Origin: Ligilactobacillus murinus DSM 20452 = NBRC 14221
Lineage (GTDB): Bacteria; Bacillota; Bacilli; Lactobacillales; Lactobacillaceae
DNA length: 32,922 nt
Direction: 5' to 3'
Assembly: GCF_001591685.1 (NCBI RefSeq)
Contig: NZ_BCVJ01000020.1
Location: forward strand, 1-32,922
Of this stretch, positions 15,595-23,284 are shown piece after piece. A program made the translations under genes and the position numbers. The notes below the pieces were generated by a model. That model was not told where the DNA came from. It did not search any database and saw only the letters and a program-made list of their open reading frames with translations. Numbering within the stretch: position 1 is the stretch's first letter; each line of letters begins with the position of its first letter.

Positions 15595-16610
15595 TGAAGT
15601 CAAAAGTAAATCGGCATCGTCCGAAGATCGTGGTGATCGGTGGGGGGACGGGCTTACCCGTTATTTTAAATGGCCTACGCCAACATAATGTCGATATCAC
15701 TGCTGTCGTGACGGTTGCTGATGATGGCGGTTCCTCTGGGGTCATTCGGGACTATATCAATGTCGTTCCCCCAGGTGATATCCGTAATGTGTTAGTGGCA
15801 CTGTCAGATATGCCGGAGATCTACAAACAGATCTTTCAATACCGTTTTAAGTCCAACGATCAATTCTTTTCAGGGCATGCAATCGGTAATTTAGTGATCG
15901 CTGCTTTGTCTGAAATGGATGACCGTGGGATCTTTGATGCGGTCCAAGAACTTTCCGAATTGATGAAGATCCAGGGACATGTTTATCCTGCATCTGATAT
16001 ACCTTTGACGTTAAATGCTCGTTTTACTGATGGAACGACTTTGGCGGGAGAATCACATATTTCGGCGGCTGGCAAAACGATCGAAAAAGTTTGGGTGACT
16101 TCGATCGATGATGAAAAACCTGAGGCTAAAGCCGAAGTCGTTCAGGCGATCATGGAAGCTGATCAGATCGTTTTAGGACCGGGGAGTTTATTTACCAGTA
16201 TTTTGCCTAACCTGATGATCGATAATGTTGGGCGGGCTGTTTGTGAGACTAAAGCCGAAGTCGTTTATATCTGTAATATTATGACTCAAAAAGGTGAGAC
16301 TGAACACTTTACCGATGCTGAACATGTTCGGGTCTTGAATCGGCATTTAGGGCAACGCTTTATCGATACTGTGTTGGTCAATACTGAACCAGTACCAAAA
16401 GATTATATGGATCGTCAAAAATATGATGAATATTTATATCAAGTGGCTTATGACTTTAATGGTTTGAGAGAACAAGGGTGTCGTGTGATCTCAGACAACT
16501 TTTTGAAATTACGCGACCGTGGCGTTTTTCATGATGGAGAACAGGTCGTGAAAGAATTGATGCGGTTGCTCGGACGCCCTAAGTCATGGTATGCCAATGA
16601 ATTAAATTAG
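15591..16610 (+). CDS. yvcK: Gluconeogenesis factor YvcK (CofD/YvcK family)
   Basis: A 339-residue protein. The N-terminal nucleotide-binding loop [15 protein letters not shown], followed by [14 protein letters not shown] and [12 protein letters not shown], is the YvcK/CofD signature, and [14 protein letters not shown] marks the second half. YvcK binds UDP-sugars and is needed for wall synthesis and normal shape on gluconeogenic carbon sources in Bacillus. The ATG at 15591 overlaps the rapZ stop; an ATG three bases later is the alternative start. It is the middle gene of the conserved rapZ-yvcK-whiA operon. Confidence 0.94.
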   Translation: MMKSKVNRHRPKIVVIGGGTGLPVILNGLRQHNVDITAVVTVADDGGSSGVIRDYINVVPPGDIRNVLVALSDMPEIYKQIFQYRFKSNDQFFSGHAIGNLVIAALSEMDDRGIFDAVQELSELMKIQGHVYPASDIPLTLNARFTDGTTLAGESHISAAGKTIEKVWVTSIDDEKPEAKAEVVQAIMEADQIVLGPGSLFTSILPNLMIDNVGRAVCETKAEVVYICNIMTQKGETEHFTDAEHVRVLNRHLGQRFIDTVLVNTEPVPKDYMDRQKYDEYLYQVAYDFNGLREQGCRVISDNFLKLRDRGVFHDGEQVVKELMRLLGRPKSWYANELN

Positions 16611-16622
16611 AGGGGTGGCTAA

Positions 16623-17576
16623 ATGTCATACGCCAGTGACGTAAAAAAAGAATTGACGACACTTGAGGTGCATTTTGGCAATGCAAAGGCGGAATTGATG
16701 GCTTTGATCCGGATGAATGGTTCGCTTAGCATTGTTGATCATCAATTTGTCTTGAGTGTTCAAACTGAAAATCCTGCGATCGCTCGGCGCATCTATGTTT
16801 TATTAAAACAATTCTACGATGTTGAAAGTGAATTGTTGGTGCGTCGCAAGATGAAGTTAAAGAAGAATAACTTATATATCGTGCGCTTAAAAACGGGAAG
16901 CGATCATGTTTTAAAAGATCTAGATATTTTAGATGGTTTCCAGATCAAAGAAACAGTTCCGTTAGACTTTCTAGATGATGATGCCAAAGTAAGATCTTAC
17001 TTACGAGGGGCTTTTTTAGCAACTGGTTCGGTCAATAATCCAGAAACAAGTCGGTACCATTTAGAGATCTATTCGTTGTATGAAGATCACAATGAAACGA
17101 TCTGTAAGATGATCAATCGTTATGGTTTAAATGCGCGCACAACTGAGCGCCGAAGTGGTTATATCACCTATCTGAAAGAGGCCGAAAAGATCGCTGATTT
17201 CCTATCTTTGATCGGGGCTACAGCTTCAATGTTGAAGTTTGAAGATATCCGGATCGTTCGCGATATGCGAAATTCAGTCAACCGTATCGTAAATTGTGAG
17301 AATGCCAACATGAACAAGGTCGCTGATGCAGCTAAACGACAGATCGAAAATATCGAATATTTAGATCAACGGGTCGGGCTTGAGAGTTTGCCGCAAAAGT
17401 TGCAAGAAGTAGCTCAAGCGCGGATCGCTCATCCAGAGGTCAGTTTAAAAGAACTCGGTGAATTAGTTGCGGGAGGGCCGATCTCAAAATCAGGGATCAA
17501 TCATCGTCTGCGTAAATTAAATGAGTACGTACAGCAGTTGCGTGCGGGAGAAAATGAGAATATTTCAAATGGATAA
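16623..17576 (+). CDS. whiA: DNA-binding protein WhiA
   Basis: A 317-residue protein with the WhiA architecture: a degenerate LAGLIDADG homing-endonuclease-like domain (about residues 1-210, including [17 protein letters not shown]) and a C-terminal HTH ([26 protein letters not shown], about 275-305). WhiA controls sporulation in actinomycetes and influences cell division and chromosome segregation in Bacillus; endonuclease activity has been lost. A GAGGGG site lies 5 bases before the ATG. It is the last gene of the rapZ operon and its stop codon is part of the terminator stem. Confidence 0.94.
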   Translation: MSYASDVKKELTTLEVHFGNAKAELMALIRMNGSLSIVDHQFVLSVQTENPAIARRIYVLLKQFYDVESELLVRRKMKLKKNNLYIVRLKTGSDHVLKDLDILDGFQIKETVPLDFLDDDAKVRSYLRGAFLATGSVNNPETSRYHLEIYSLYEDHNETICKMINRYGLNARTTERRSGYITYLKEAEKIADFLSLIGATASMLKFEDIRIVRDMRNSVNRIVNCENANMNKVADAAKRQIENIEYLDQRVGLESLPQKLQEVAQARIAHPEVSLKELGELVAGGPISKSGINHRLRKLNEYVQQLRAGENENISNG

Positions 17577-17613
17577 AGTCGATAATTTAGATTTTTGCTG
17601 AATTGTCGGCTTT
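17575..17613 (+). terminator. Terminator after whiA
   Basis: AAAGTCGATAATT (17575-17587) pairs over 13 bp, with G-U pairs, with AATTGTCGGCTTT (17601-17613), followed by TTTATTTG-type sequence. The stem begins in the whiA stop codon. The weak U-tract makes partial read-through possible. Confidence 0.65.
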
Positions 17614-17644
17614 ATTTGTGTGTAAAATTAAGTTTTTGATGAGC

Positions 17645-17690
17645 TAATTATAATTTTTGGATTGACTTTATAATTATTTTCAGGTAGATT
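17645..17690 (+). promoter_or_regulatory. Promoter with inverted-repeat operator for the PTS-like permease gene
   Basis: TTGACT (17662-17667) and TAGATT (17685-17690) are 17 bp apart. The 9-bp inverted repeat TAATTATAA (17645-17653) and TTATAATTA (17668-17676) flanks the -35 box, which suggests a dedicated repressor or activator. Confidence 0.55.
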
Positions 17691-17733
17691 AACAATTATC
17701 AAACCGAGCCAAAAGATCAAAGGGGGAATTTTT

Positions 17734-18786
17734 ATGAGTGTAAAGAAAATAACGGGACGTGAATTTACCTTAAATGTATTGAACGGTATCAGCATGGGAG
17801 TGGTGGTCTCGCTGATCCCAGGGGCTTTATTGGGACAATTGATGCAAGCTTTAGTAAAGATCTGGCCGACATTTGCGCATGCTGTTTTGGATATCACTAC
17901 ATTTAATATGAGTTTACTACCAGCGATGGCAGGTTTTAGTGTCGGCTATCTTTTTAAAATGAACATGGTCCAGATGAGTTCGATCGCTGGGGCGGCAATG
18001 GTCGGTTCTGGTGTGATCGTAAAGACGCAACAAGGTTTTGGTCTAGTTGGGACTGGCGATGTGATCAACGTTGGGGTAACGATCGTCTTTTCTGTTCTCT
18101 TAGCTTGGTTGATCGGTAATAAGTTTAAAAACTATACGATCTTATTGCTACCGATCATTGTGATCGTTATCGGTGGTAGTTTAGGGTTATTGGTCTTGCC
18201 ATATGTTAAAGCGGTGACTGGTTTGATCGGAGCTGGGATCAAAACATTTACGCTCTTACAACCTATTTTGATGGGGGTCTTAATGGGGATTGCGTTTGCT
18301 GTGTTGATCTGTTCGCCGATCAGTTCAGTGGGGATCGCAGCTGCGATCGGGATCACGGGGATCGCCTCGGGATCTGCTAATTTAGGCATTACCGCTGGGG
18401 CATTCACTTTGGCGATCATGGGAAGTTCAGTCAATAGCTTGGGGACCGTGATTGCACACTTTTTTGGTACGCCTAAGATCCAAATGGGAAATATGCTGGA
18501 AAAACCTATTCTTTATCTACCAGTAGCCATCAGTTCGGCGATCATGGGTGGTTTAGGTGCAGTGTTTGATATTCAAGGAACACCGATGAGTGCTGGCTTT
18601 GGCTTTAGTGGCTTGGTCGGGCCGTTGACAGCCTATGGTTTTATGGCATCTGGTTGGTTGAGTATTTTAAGTTTGAGTTGTTTGTTTGTAGTGCTACCTG
18701 TCCTCTTAGGTTATTTAATGAAATACATTTTTATTGATAAGAGAAAGCTCATTTCGGCGACAGATCTATTATTAAAAACAGATTAA
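17734..18786 (+). CDS. PTS EIIC-like membrane permease (PTS_EIIC_2 type)
   Basis: A 350-residue integral membrane protein with about 8-10 hydrophobic segments. The N-terminal LNGISMGVVVSLIPGALLG, internal glycine-rich repeats (GIAAAIGITGIASGS) and the conserved PMSAGFGFSGLVGPL segment resemble the stand-alone PTS EIIC_2 family of unknown substrate. No EIIA or EIIB domain or neighbouring PTS gene is present, so it may not be phosphotransferase-coupled and could be a plain transporter. It has its own promoter, a GGGGG-type ribosome binding site, and a strong terminator at its stop codon, so it is monocistronic. Substrate cannot be deduced. Confidence 0.75.
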   Translation: MSVKKITGREFTLNVLNGISMGVVVSLIPGALLGQLMQALVKIWPTFAHAVLDITTFNMSLLPAMAGFSVGYLFKMNMVQMSSIAGAAMVGSGVIVKTQQGFGLVGTGDVINVGVTIVFSVLLAWLIGNKFKNYTILLLPIIVIVIGGSLGLLVLPYVKAVTGLIGAGIKTFTLLQPILMGVLMGIAFAVLICSPISSVGIAAAIGITGIASGSANLGITAGAFTLAIMGSSVNSLGTVIAHFFGTPKIQMGNMLEKPILYLPVAISSAIMGGLGAVFDIQGTPMSAGFGFSGLVGPLTAYGFMASGWLSILSLSCLFVVLPVLLGYLMKYIFIDKRKLISATDLLLKTD

Positions 18787-18842
18787 AAAATAAGAGTGTG
18801 AGATATCCGGCATTGACCGCACGTCTCACACTCTTATTTTTT
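18785..18842. terminator. Bidirectional terminator between the permease gene and clpP
   Basis: A perfect 19-bp stem (AAAAAATAAGAGTGTGAGA at 18785-18803 with its complement at 18824-18842) encloses a 20-base loop. A and T runs on both sides let it act on both convergent transcripts. Confidence 0.93.
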
Positions 18843-18847
18843 AATGT

Positions 18848-19438
18848 TTATTTTTTCTTTTTATTTTTCATGATCCCATCGATCAAACCGTAGTCAACTG
18901 CTTGTTGTGCGGTCATGAAGTTATCCCGTTCAGTGTCACGATCTATCGTTTCGATATCTTGTCCAGAATGTTCAGCTAAGATCTCGTTGATCAATTTGCG
19001 TGTCTTCAAGATGTGTTCGGCTGCGATCTGGATCTCAGTCGATTGACCTTGTGCCCCGCCTAATGGTTGGTGGATCATGATCTCTGAGTTAGGTAATGCA
19101 AAGCGCTTGCCTTTAGCACCAGCTGTAGCCAAAACAGAAGCCATTGAAGCTGCCATTCCCATAACGATCGTTTGCACGTCTGCATTAACAAAATTCATAG
19201 TATCATAAATTGCTAATCCAGCTGATACGGAACCACCGGGAGAGTTGATATACATATAGATATCTTTTTCAGGATCTTGGGCATCTAAGAAAAGTAATTG
19301 GGCGATGATCGCATTTGCCATATCATCGTTAACTTCACCTGAGACCATGATGATCCGGTCTTTTAAGAGACGAGAATAGATATCATAGGCACGTTCTCCC
19401 TGAGATGATTGTTCAATAACTGTAGGAACTAAATTCAT
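18848..19438 (-). CDS. clpP: ATP-dependent Clp protease proteolytic subunit
   Basis: A 196-residue serine protease that forms the double-heptamer chamber used with ClpC, ClpE or ClpX for protein turnover and stress response. The catalytic triad is at the canonical positions: Ser98 (GMAASMAS), His123 (MIHQP) and Asp172. The [15 protein letters not shown] segment is the oxyanion region. A lysine tail ends the protein. GGAGG precedes the ATG. It is transcribed alone on the minus strand from a CtsR-controlled promoter, convergent to the permease gene. Confidence 0.97.
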   Translation of the reverse strand: MNLVPTVIEQSSQGERAYDIYSRLLKDRIIMVSGEVNDDMANAIIAQLLFLDAQDPEKDIYMYINSPGGSVSAGLAIYDTMNFVNADVQTIVMGMAASMASVLATAGAKGKRFALPNSEIMIHQPLGGAQGQSTEIQIAAEHILKTRKLINEILAEHSGQDIETIDRDTERDNFMTAQQAVDYGLIDGIMKNKKKK

Positions 19439-19470
19439 AGTGGGAACCTCCGCAATATTAATAAATTTAA

Positions 19471-19485
19471 AGTCAGTGACTGACT
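19471..19485. promoter_or_regulatory. 15-bp perfect palindrome in the clpP leader
   Basis: AGTCAGTGACTGACT is perfectly symmetric around a central G and lies between the clpP promoter and start codon. It may be a short RNA hairpin or a second protein-binding site. No known regulator consensus is recognised. Confidence 0.45.
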
Positions 19486-19495
19486 GTGTATTGCT

Positions 19496-19525
19496 ATTGT
19501 AACCTATTGGTCAAAAATGGTCAAA
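19496..19525 (-). promoter_or_regulatory. clpP promoter with CtsR box
   Basis: On the minus strand TTGACC (19519-19524) and TACAAT (19496-19501) are 17 bp apart. On the plus strand GGTCAAA-AAT-GGTCAAA (19509-19525) is an exact match to the CtsR heptad repeat and overlaps the -35 box and spacer. This indicates heat- and protein-stress-controlled expression by CtsR. Confidence 0.92.
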
Positions 19526-19560
19526 TCAAATAAACTTGCATTTGCTAAAAATATCTGTTG

Positions 19561-19588
19561 CTATTTAGTGCGGAATCGTACTAAATAG
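19561..19588. promoter_or_regulatory. Palindromic operator before the MarR-type gene
   Basis: A 28-bp near-perfect palindrome with arms CTATTTAGT and ACTAAATAG around a CG-N4-CG centre. It ends 6 bp before the MarR start codon and covers part of the ribosome binding site AGGGG. It is most likely the autoregulatory site of the MarR-type protein. Confidence 0.75.
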
Positions 19589-19594
19589 GGGAAA

Positions 19595-20026
19595 ATGGAA
19601 ACCGAGCTAAAACGTTATACTGCAGATCGGATCGCATGTAATCATGTCTACGATCAGTTGATCGCCCAAAATCGGCTTACATCATCATTACTATATGTAT
19701 TTATAGTATTTGAAATGCATGACTTTAAATTGCCACTGACATGCTTGATAAAAGAAATAGGTCTTCCTAAACAGACGGTCACTTCGATAGTCAACAAGTT
19801 GAGCCGAGAAGAAAAGATCGTAACGTTTCCCGACCCGACCGATAAACGCAGTAAGATCTTATATTTAAATGAAGTTGGCCAAGAGCAAGCAAGGGAGGTT
19901 TTGACGGAATTACGAACTAAGGAATTAAAAGCTGCGCAAGCTTTAGGGATAGAGAAGTTGCGATTATTAAATGATCTAAATGAAGAGATGTTAGCAAATT
20001 TGAAAGGACAGGTAGAGGATAAATGA
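19595..20026 (+). CDS. MarR-family transcriptional regulator
   Basis: A 143-residue protein with the MarR fold: helices (residues 5-55), a winged HTH with recognition segment GLPKQTVTSIVNKLSREE (about 58-75), a wing containing DPTDKRSKILYL, and C-terminal dimerisation helices. MarR proteins usually repress an adjacent efflux gene and are released by a small ligand. That fits the next gene, a small multidrug transporter whose ATG overlaps this gene's TGA. The large palindrome directly upstream is the expected operator. Ligand unknown. Confidence 0.88.
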   Translation: METELKRYTADRIACNHVYDQLIAQNRLTSSLLYVFIVFEMHDFKLPLTCLIKEIGLPKQTVTSIVNKLSREEKIVTFPDPTDKRSKILYLNEVGQEQAREVLTELRTKELKAAQALGIEKLRLLNDLNEEMLANLKGQVEDK

Positions 20027-20319
20027 GTTATGTATATTTAGCAATGGCGATCATCGGTGAATTTTTAGGAACGACATTTTTAAAGATGTCGGATGGATTT
20101 ACGAAACTATTACTTTCGACTTTAGCATTAGTTGCATATGGTCTATGTTTTTTCTTTTTGGCTAAGTCGTTAGAGGGCCTAGACATAAGTTTAGCTTATG
20201 CTGTTTGGGCAGGTGTTGGGATCATTTTAGCGACAGCGGTCAGTGTTTTTTATTTCAAGGAAAGCATTAATTTATTGACCTTATTAGGGATCACTTTGAT
20301 CATAGTTGGTGTCATTTAA
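20023..20319 (+). CDS. Small multidrug resistance (SMR) family transporter
   Basis: A 98-residue membrane protein with four hydrophobic helices, the EmrE/SMR layout. The essential membrane glutamate is Glu13 in MAIIGEFLGTTFLK, and the AYAVWAGVG segment of helix 3 is conserved. SMR proteins exchange protons for cationic drugs or guanidinium as dimers. It is slightly shorter than EmrE (110). Whether it is a drug exporter or a guanidinium exporter cannot be decided. It is translationally coupled to the MarR gene and ends before a terminator. Confidence 0.9.
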   Translation: MSYVYLAMAIIGEFLGTTFLKMSDGFTKLLLSTLALVAYGLCFFFLAKSLEGLDISLAYAVWAGVGIILATAVSVFYFKESINLLTLLGITLIIVGVI

Positions 20320-20339
20320 CTGATATGGCTGACCGATAT

Positions 20340-20373
20340 AACACTTCCTACAGAAATATGGGGGTGTTTTTTT
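20340..20373 (+). terminator. Terminator after the SMR gene
   Basis: AACACTTCC (20340-20348) pairs, with two G-U pairs, with GGGGGTGTT (20360-20368), followed by a T tract. Confidence 0.8.
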
Positions 20374-20374
20374 A

Positions 20375-20412
20375 CAAAAAAATAGCACCTCATTACAATA
20401 ATGAGATACTAT
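20375..20412 (-). terminator. Terminator of the tRNA-Arg gene
   Basis: On the minus strand a 14-bp stem with two G-U pairs (20399-20412 with 20382-20395) and a three-base loop is followed by a U tract. It lies 16 bp downstream of the tRNA and back to back with the SMR terminator. Confidence 0.85.
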
Positions 20413-20427
20413 CACCGTAATTTTTGA

Positions 20428-20499
20428 TGCATCACCTGGGAGTCGAACCCAGATTACAAGAACCGGAATCTTGCGTGCGATCCATTACACTAGCGATGC
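20428..20499 (-). tRNA. tRNA-Arg (anticodon CCG)
   Basis: A 72-nt cloverleaf on the minus strand. The 7-bp acceptor stem is GCATCGC with GTGATGC (one G-U pair), the anticodon stem CAAGA/TCTTG encloses loop TTCCGGT with anticodon CCG, and the T arm is CTGGG-TTCGACT-CCCAG. The discriminator base is A. The 3' CCA is not encoded (TCA follows), so CCA-adding enzyme is required. It reads the CGG codon. It has its own terminator. Confidence 0.95.
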
Positions 20500-20524
20500 G
20501 TACTTTATTATATTAAAATATATT

Positions 20525-20533
20525 TGATATAAT
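20525..20533 (+). promoter_or_regulatory. Extended -10 promoter of rpoN
   Basis: TGATATAAT is a TATAAT hexamer (20528-20533) with TGN extension, 33 bp before the rpoN start. A weak TTATTA at 20505-20510 is 17 bp upstream. The region is shared with the divergent tRNA promoter, whose elements are not clear. Confidence 0.55.
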
Positions 20534-20565
20534 TACAAGTATAAATTTGCAAAAAGGATAAAAAA

Positions 20566-21852
20566 ATGAAACTTAGACAAGATGCAACATTACAACAAAA
20601 GCAACAAGGTAAGTTGATCATGACGCAAAAAATGCAACAATCGATCCAAATGCTCAAATTTAATGCTAGCGAACTTCACGACTATCTCTCACAGATCGAA
20701 TTGGATAACCCTTTTGTAGCTGTTTCATTTAATGGTAGTTCAAGCGGACAGCCATTGCCAGATTTTGTGACACCGCCAAGCAAAACTAGCTCGCTTTTTG
20801 ATTATTTACTCGATCAAGTCAATCTAACAATGCGAAAAACTGTTTTGCGTGATTGGGTCGTCTACTTTGTCCAAAATTTAGATCAAAATGGATATCTAAA
20901 GCTAGATACAAAAAAACTGGTCCGTGATAAAAAGATCGACCAAACAACACTTGATGATGCCTTGACCCTTTTGTGGCGCTTAGATCCTCCAGGAGTTGGT
21001 GCGCGTGATCTGCAAGAGTGTTTATTACTTCAGATCGAAAGTGAGCGGGGGCGCGATGATCTAGCTTATTGCGTGATCGCTGAGCATTTTGAACTCTTTA
21101 CGCAAAGTAAATGGGAACAGATCGCTAAAAAAATGGCGATCGATCTAAAGCAGATGCAAGCGTTGATCGATTATCTAAAGACGTTGTCAGCTGCACCAGG
21201 TAAGGCTTACGATCAAAGTGAAACTGCCTATATCGCGCCAGATCTGATCGTTAAAAATATTAATGGTACCCTCCAAGCAGAATCAACTACTTTAGTCAAA
21301 CCACGGATCATTTTCCGCAAAAGTTATTATGAAAGTTTAGTTGGTGAGCTCGATCAAAGCGTGTCTGACTATTTAAAAGAAAAAAAGAAGCAATATCAAA
21401 CTTTAGTAGCCGAGTTGGCTCAAAGGCAAAGTACGATCGAGCGAGTTGGAGCCGAGATCTTAGCGCGTCAGCCAGAATTTTTTACGGCCCCAGATCATCC
21501 ATTAAAACCGATGTTATTGCGTGATGTAGCCCAAAAATTACGGCTACACGAATCAACAGTTAGTCGGGCGGTGAATGGTAAGTATTTACAAACTGATTTT
21601 GGTATCTTTGAATTGCGGAGTTTCTTTTCCCAGGCGATCAATACTGATCAAGCTGGCAATGAAACTAGTGTTGATGAAGTATATAAAAAAATCCAGGCTT
21701 ATATTGAAGCTGAAGATAAACATAAGCCACTTTCAGATCAAAAATTAGCAGAGCAGTTACAAAGTGATGGACTGAAAGTGTCCCGTAGAACAGTTGCCAA
21801 GTATCGTGAAAAATTAAATATCGCTTCTTCAAGTAAACGAAAAAGATTTTAA
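20566..21852 (+). CDS. rpoN: RNA polymerase sigma-54 factor
   Basis: A 428-residue alternative sigma factor that needs an AAA+ activator. The glutamine-rich activator-interaction region lies at the N-terminus (QQKQQGKLIMTQKMQQSIQML), followed by the core-binding region, the -12 HTH region (VAQKLRLHESTVSRAVNGKYL, about residues 322-344), and the RpoN box RRTVAKYREK (about 407-416). In lactic acid bacteria sigma-54 typically drives mannose-type PTS operons with ManR/LevR activators. No such target or activator is in this window. It has its own promoter and lies directly upstream of the cggR leader. Confidence 0.94.
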   Translation: MKLRQDATLQQKQQGKLIMTQKMQQSIQMLKFNASELHDYLSQIELDNPFVAVSFNGSSSGQPLPDFVTPPSKTSSLFDYLLDQVNLTMRKTVLRDWVVYFVQNLDQNGYLKLDTKKLVRDKKIDQTTLDDALTLLWRLDPPGVGARDLQECLLLQIESERGRDDLAYCVIAEHFELFTQSKWEQIAKKMAIDLKQMQALIDYLKTLSAAPGKAYDQSETAYIAPDLIVKNINGTLQAESTTLVKPRIIFRKSYYESLVGELDQSVSDYLKEKKKQYQTLVAELAQRQSTIERVGAEILARQPEFFTAPDHPLKPMLLRDVAQKLRLHESTVSRAVNGKYLQTDFGIFELRSFFSQAINTDQAGNETSVDEVYKKIQAYIEAEDKHKPLSDQKLAEQLQSDGLKVSRRTVAKYREKLNIASSSKRKRF

Positions 21853-22039
21853 GTGACCAAACCAAATATTTTCTAAAAAACATGATCGTTCCTTGATTTA
21901 CGGGCGATAATGGTATGTTTTGAAGTTAAAGTTCGTTAATTTATAAACGATTACACTTGTGAATTGCTAAAACTTCGGATAGTCGGTAGTGTGGCTAAGT
22001 GATTTTCGTTTTTTTTATTGAATTTTCGCGCTCAATACC

Positions 22040-22068
22040 TTGCAAAAGGGAAATATTGTTGTTATAAT
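22040..22068 (+). promoter_or_regulatory. Main promoter of the cggR-gap operon
   Basis: TTGCAA (22040-22045) and a consensus TATAAT (22063-22068) are 17 bp apart. The leader to cggR is about 120 bases and contains the operator, so CggR would act as a roadblock downstream of the promoter, as in Bacillus. Confidence 0.85.
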
Positions 22069-22091
22069 TTCATTGTGCTTGGGGGAGTGGG

Positions 22092-22149
22092 TCATCACGG
22101 TAGGATAATTTGTGATGATTTACTTAAGTGATCAGCTCAGCAATGAGTT
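22092..22149 (+). promoter_or_regulatory. Two hairpins in the cggR leader
   Basis: TCATCAC (22092-22098) pairs with GTGATGA (22112-22118) around 13 bases. AGCTCA (22134-22139) pairs with TGAGTT (22144-22149), with one G-U pair, around a GCAA (GNRA) tetraloop. Both are in the untranslated leader and could affect mRNA stability or cggR translation. Confidence 0.45.
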
Positions 22150-22160
22150 GTTCCACCTCT

Positions 22161-22175
22161 GGACGTTTCATGTCC
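22161..22175. promoter_or_regulatory. CggR operator
   Basis: GGACGTTTCATGTCC has inverted arms GGAC/GTCC and closely matches one half of the Bacillus operator pattern (GGGAC-N6-TGTC). The second tandem half seen in Bacillus is not recognisable here. It lies 22 bp before the cggR start. Confidence 0.7.
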
Positions 22176-22197
22176 CACAGAAAGGGAGACGAAGATT

Positions 22198-23226
22198 ATG
22201 CACCAAGAGATCGAGTGGATCGAGCGGATCGTTCCAGACGTGATCGATACCTTAAGTCAAAGATACGCAGTGCTAAAGCAGATTGCAACATTTGGACCAA
22301 TAGGTAGACGTTCATTAGCCGAAGCCTTGGGCATGAGCGAACGGATCCTACGGAGTGAGGCAGATTGCCTAAAACGACAAGAACTCGTCGCAGCAACTAA
22401 GTCTGGGATGGTCTTGACAGATAAGGGTAAAGAAGTTATTCAGGGGTTAGCAAGTTTTATCGATCAATTATTAGATCTTAAGCAATTGGAATTGCGTTTG
22501 AGTCAAAAGCTTGGGATCGAGAACTGTTTGGTCGTTGCTGGTGACAGCGATGATCAGTTGCAGGTAGTTGATGAGATGGGAAAACTTGTTACCAACACAT
22601 TAAAGACGTTATTGCCCCATGGTCGTAATATTATAGCGGCTATGGGTGGGACGACAATGGCGCAGATCGCTGCCTGTTTGACTCCTGATATTGGTCTTCA
22701 ACGTGAGCTTCTCTTTGTGCCTGCACGAGGAGGACTAGGTGAACGGATGGAGATCCAGGCAAATAACGTGTGTGCTCGGATGGCTCGACGGACTGGTGGA
22801 AAAAGCCGTTCGCTCTATGTGCCCGAGCAAGTAAGCGAGAGTACGTATCGTCCATTGTTAAAAGAACCTGCTGTTCAAGAGGTCGTCAATTTGATCGGTC
22901 AAAGTAATGCTGTGATCCACAGCATCGGAACAGCAATGCATATGGCACATCGACGTTCGATGGCGCCAGAAGTGATCGCAATGCTAAATAAGAAAAAAGC
23001 GGTCGGTGAAGCATTTGGTTACTTTTTTGATGAAAAAGGGCAGATCGTGTATCGGATCTCACGTATCGGGATCCAGTTAGAAGACCTCGCTTCTATGAAA
23101 TGTGTAATTGCCGTCGCTGGTGGCACTTCAAAAGCTAAAGCGATCGTCTCTTACATGAAACACGCTCCTAAACAAACATGTCTGATCACAGACGAAGGAG
23201 CAGCAAAAGCGATTTTAAAAGAGTAG
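22198..23226 (+). CDS. cggR: Central glycolytic genes regulator
   Basis: A 342-residue SorC/DeoR-type repressor of the lower glycolytic operon. The N-terminal HTH (about residues 30-66, IGRRSLAEALGMSERILRSE) is followed by a large effector-binding domain (about 90-340) with AAMGGTTMAQIA, PARGGLGERMEIQAN and GTAMHMAHRRSM. In Bacillus, fructose-1,6-bisphosphate binding releases it from DNA, so the operon is induced by sugar. AAAGGGAG precedes the ATG. It is the first gene of the unit and a hairpin overlaps its stop codon, likely reducing its expression relative to gap or marking a processing site. Confidence 0.94.
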   Translation: MHQEIEWIERIVPDVIDTLSQRYAVLKQIATFGPIGRRSLAEALGMSERILRSEADCLKRQELVAATKSGMVLTDKGKEVIQGLASFIDQLLDLKQLELRLSQKLGIENCLVVAGDSDDQLQVVDEMGKLVTNTLKTLLPHGRNIIAAMGGTTMAQIAACLTPDIGLQRELLFVPARGGLGERMEIQANNVCARMARRTGGKSRSLYVPEQVSESTYRPLLKEPAVQEVVNLIGQSNAVIHSIGTAMHMAHRRSMAPEVIAMLNKKKAVGEAFGYFFDEKGQIVYRISRIGIQLEDLASMKCVIAVAGGTSKAKAIVSYMKHAPKQTCLITDEGAAKAILKE

Positions 23227-23246
23227 TGTTTTGAACATTACTTTTT
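23222..23246 (+). terminator. Hairpin at the cggR stop codon (attenuator or processing site)
   Basis: AGTAGTG (23222-23228) pairs with CATTACT (23236-23242), with one G-U pair, and a short T run follows. The stem includes the cggR stop codon. It is too weak for a full terminator. In Bacillus the cggR-gapA mRNA is cut near this point, so an RNA-processing or stabilising role for gap mRNA is plausible. Confidence 0.5.
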
Positions 23247-23284
23247 AAAATAAATTTTTATTTCCTAAAGGAGGAAATTGTAGT

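Larger units (their letters stand above)
21853..22197 (+). other. Intergenic region between rpoN and cggR (345 bp)
   Basis: There is no gene here. TTGAAG (21920-21925) and TATAAA (21942-21947), 16 bp apart, are a candidate early promoter of unknown use. A T8 run at 22009-22016 has no clear stem before it, so I cannot name a terminator for rpoN. The right-hand part holds the main glycolytic promoter, two leader hairpins and the CggR operator, listed separately. Confidence 0.5.

Noticed and set aside
20428-20499. The tRNA gene as attachment site of the mobile element
   Set aside because: The element's integrase is 15 kb away and no partial tRNA copy or recombinase lies near the tRNA.
20566-21852. 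Sigma-54 (-24/-12) promoters near rpoN, for the permease or glycolytic genes
   Set aside because: No TGGCAC-N5-TTGC-type sequence was seen in the control regions examined; these promoters look like ordinary sigma-A types.
22009-22016. T8 run as a terminator for rpoN
   Set aside because: No stable stem precedes it.
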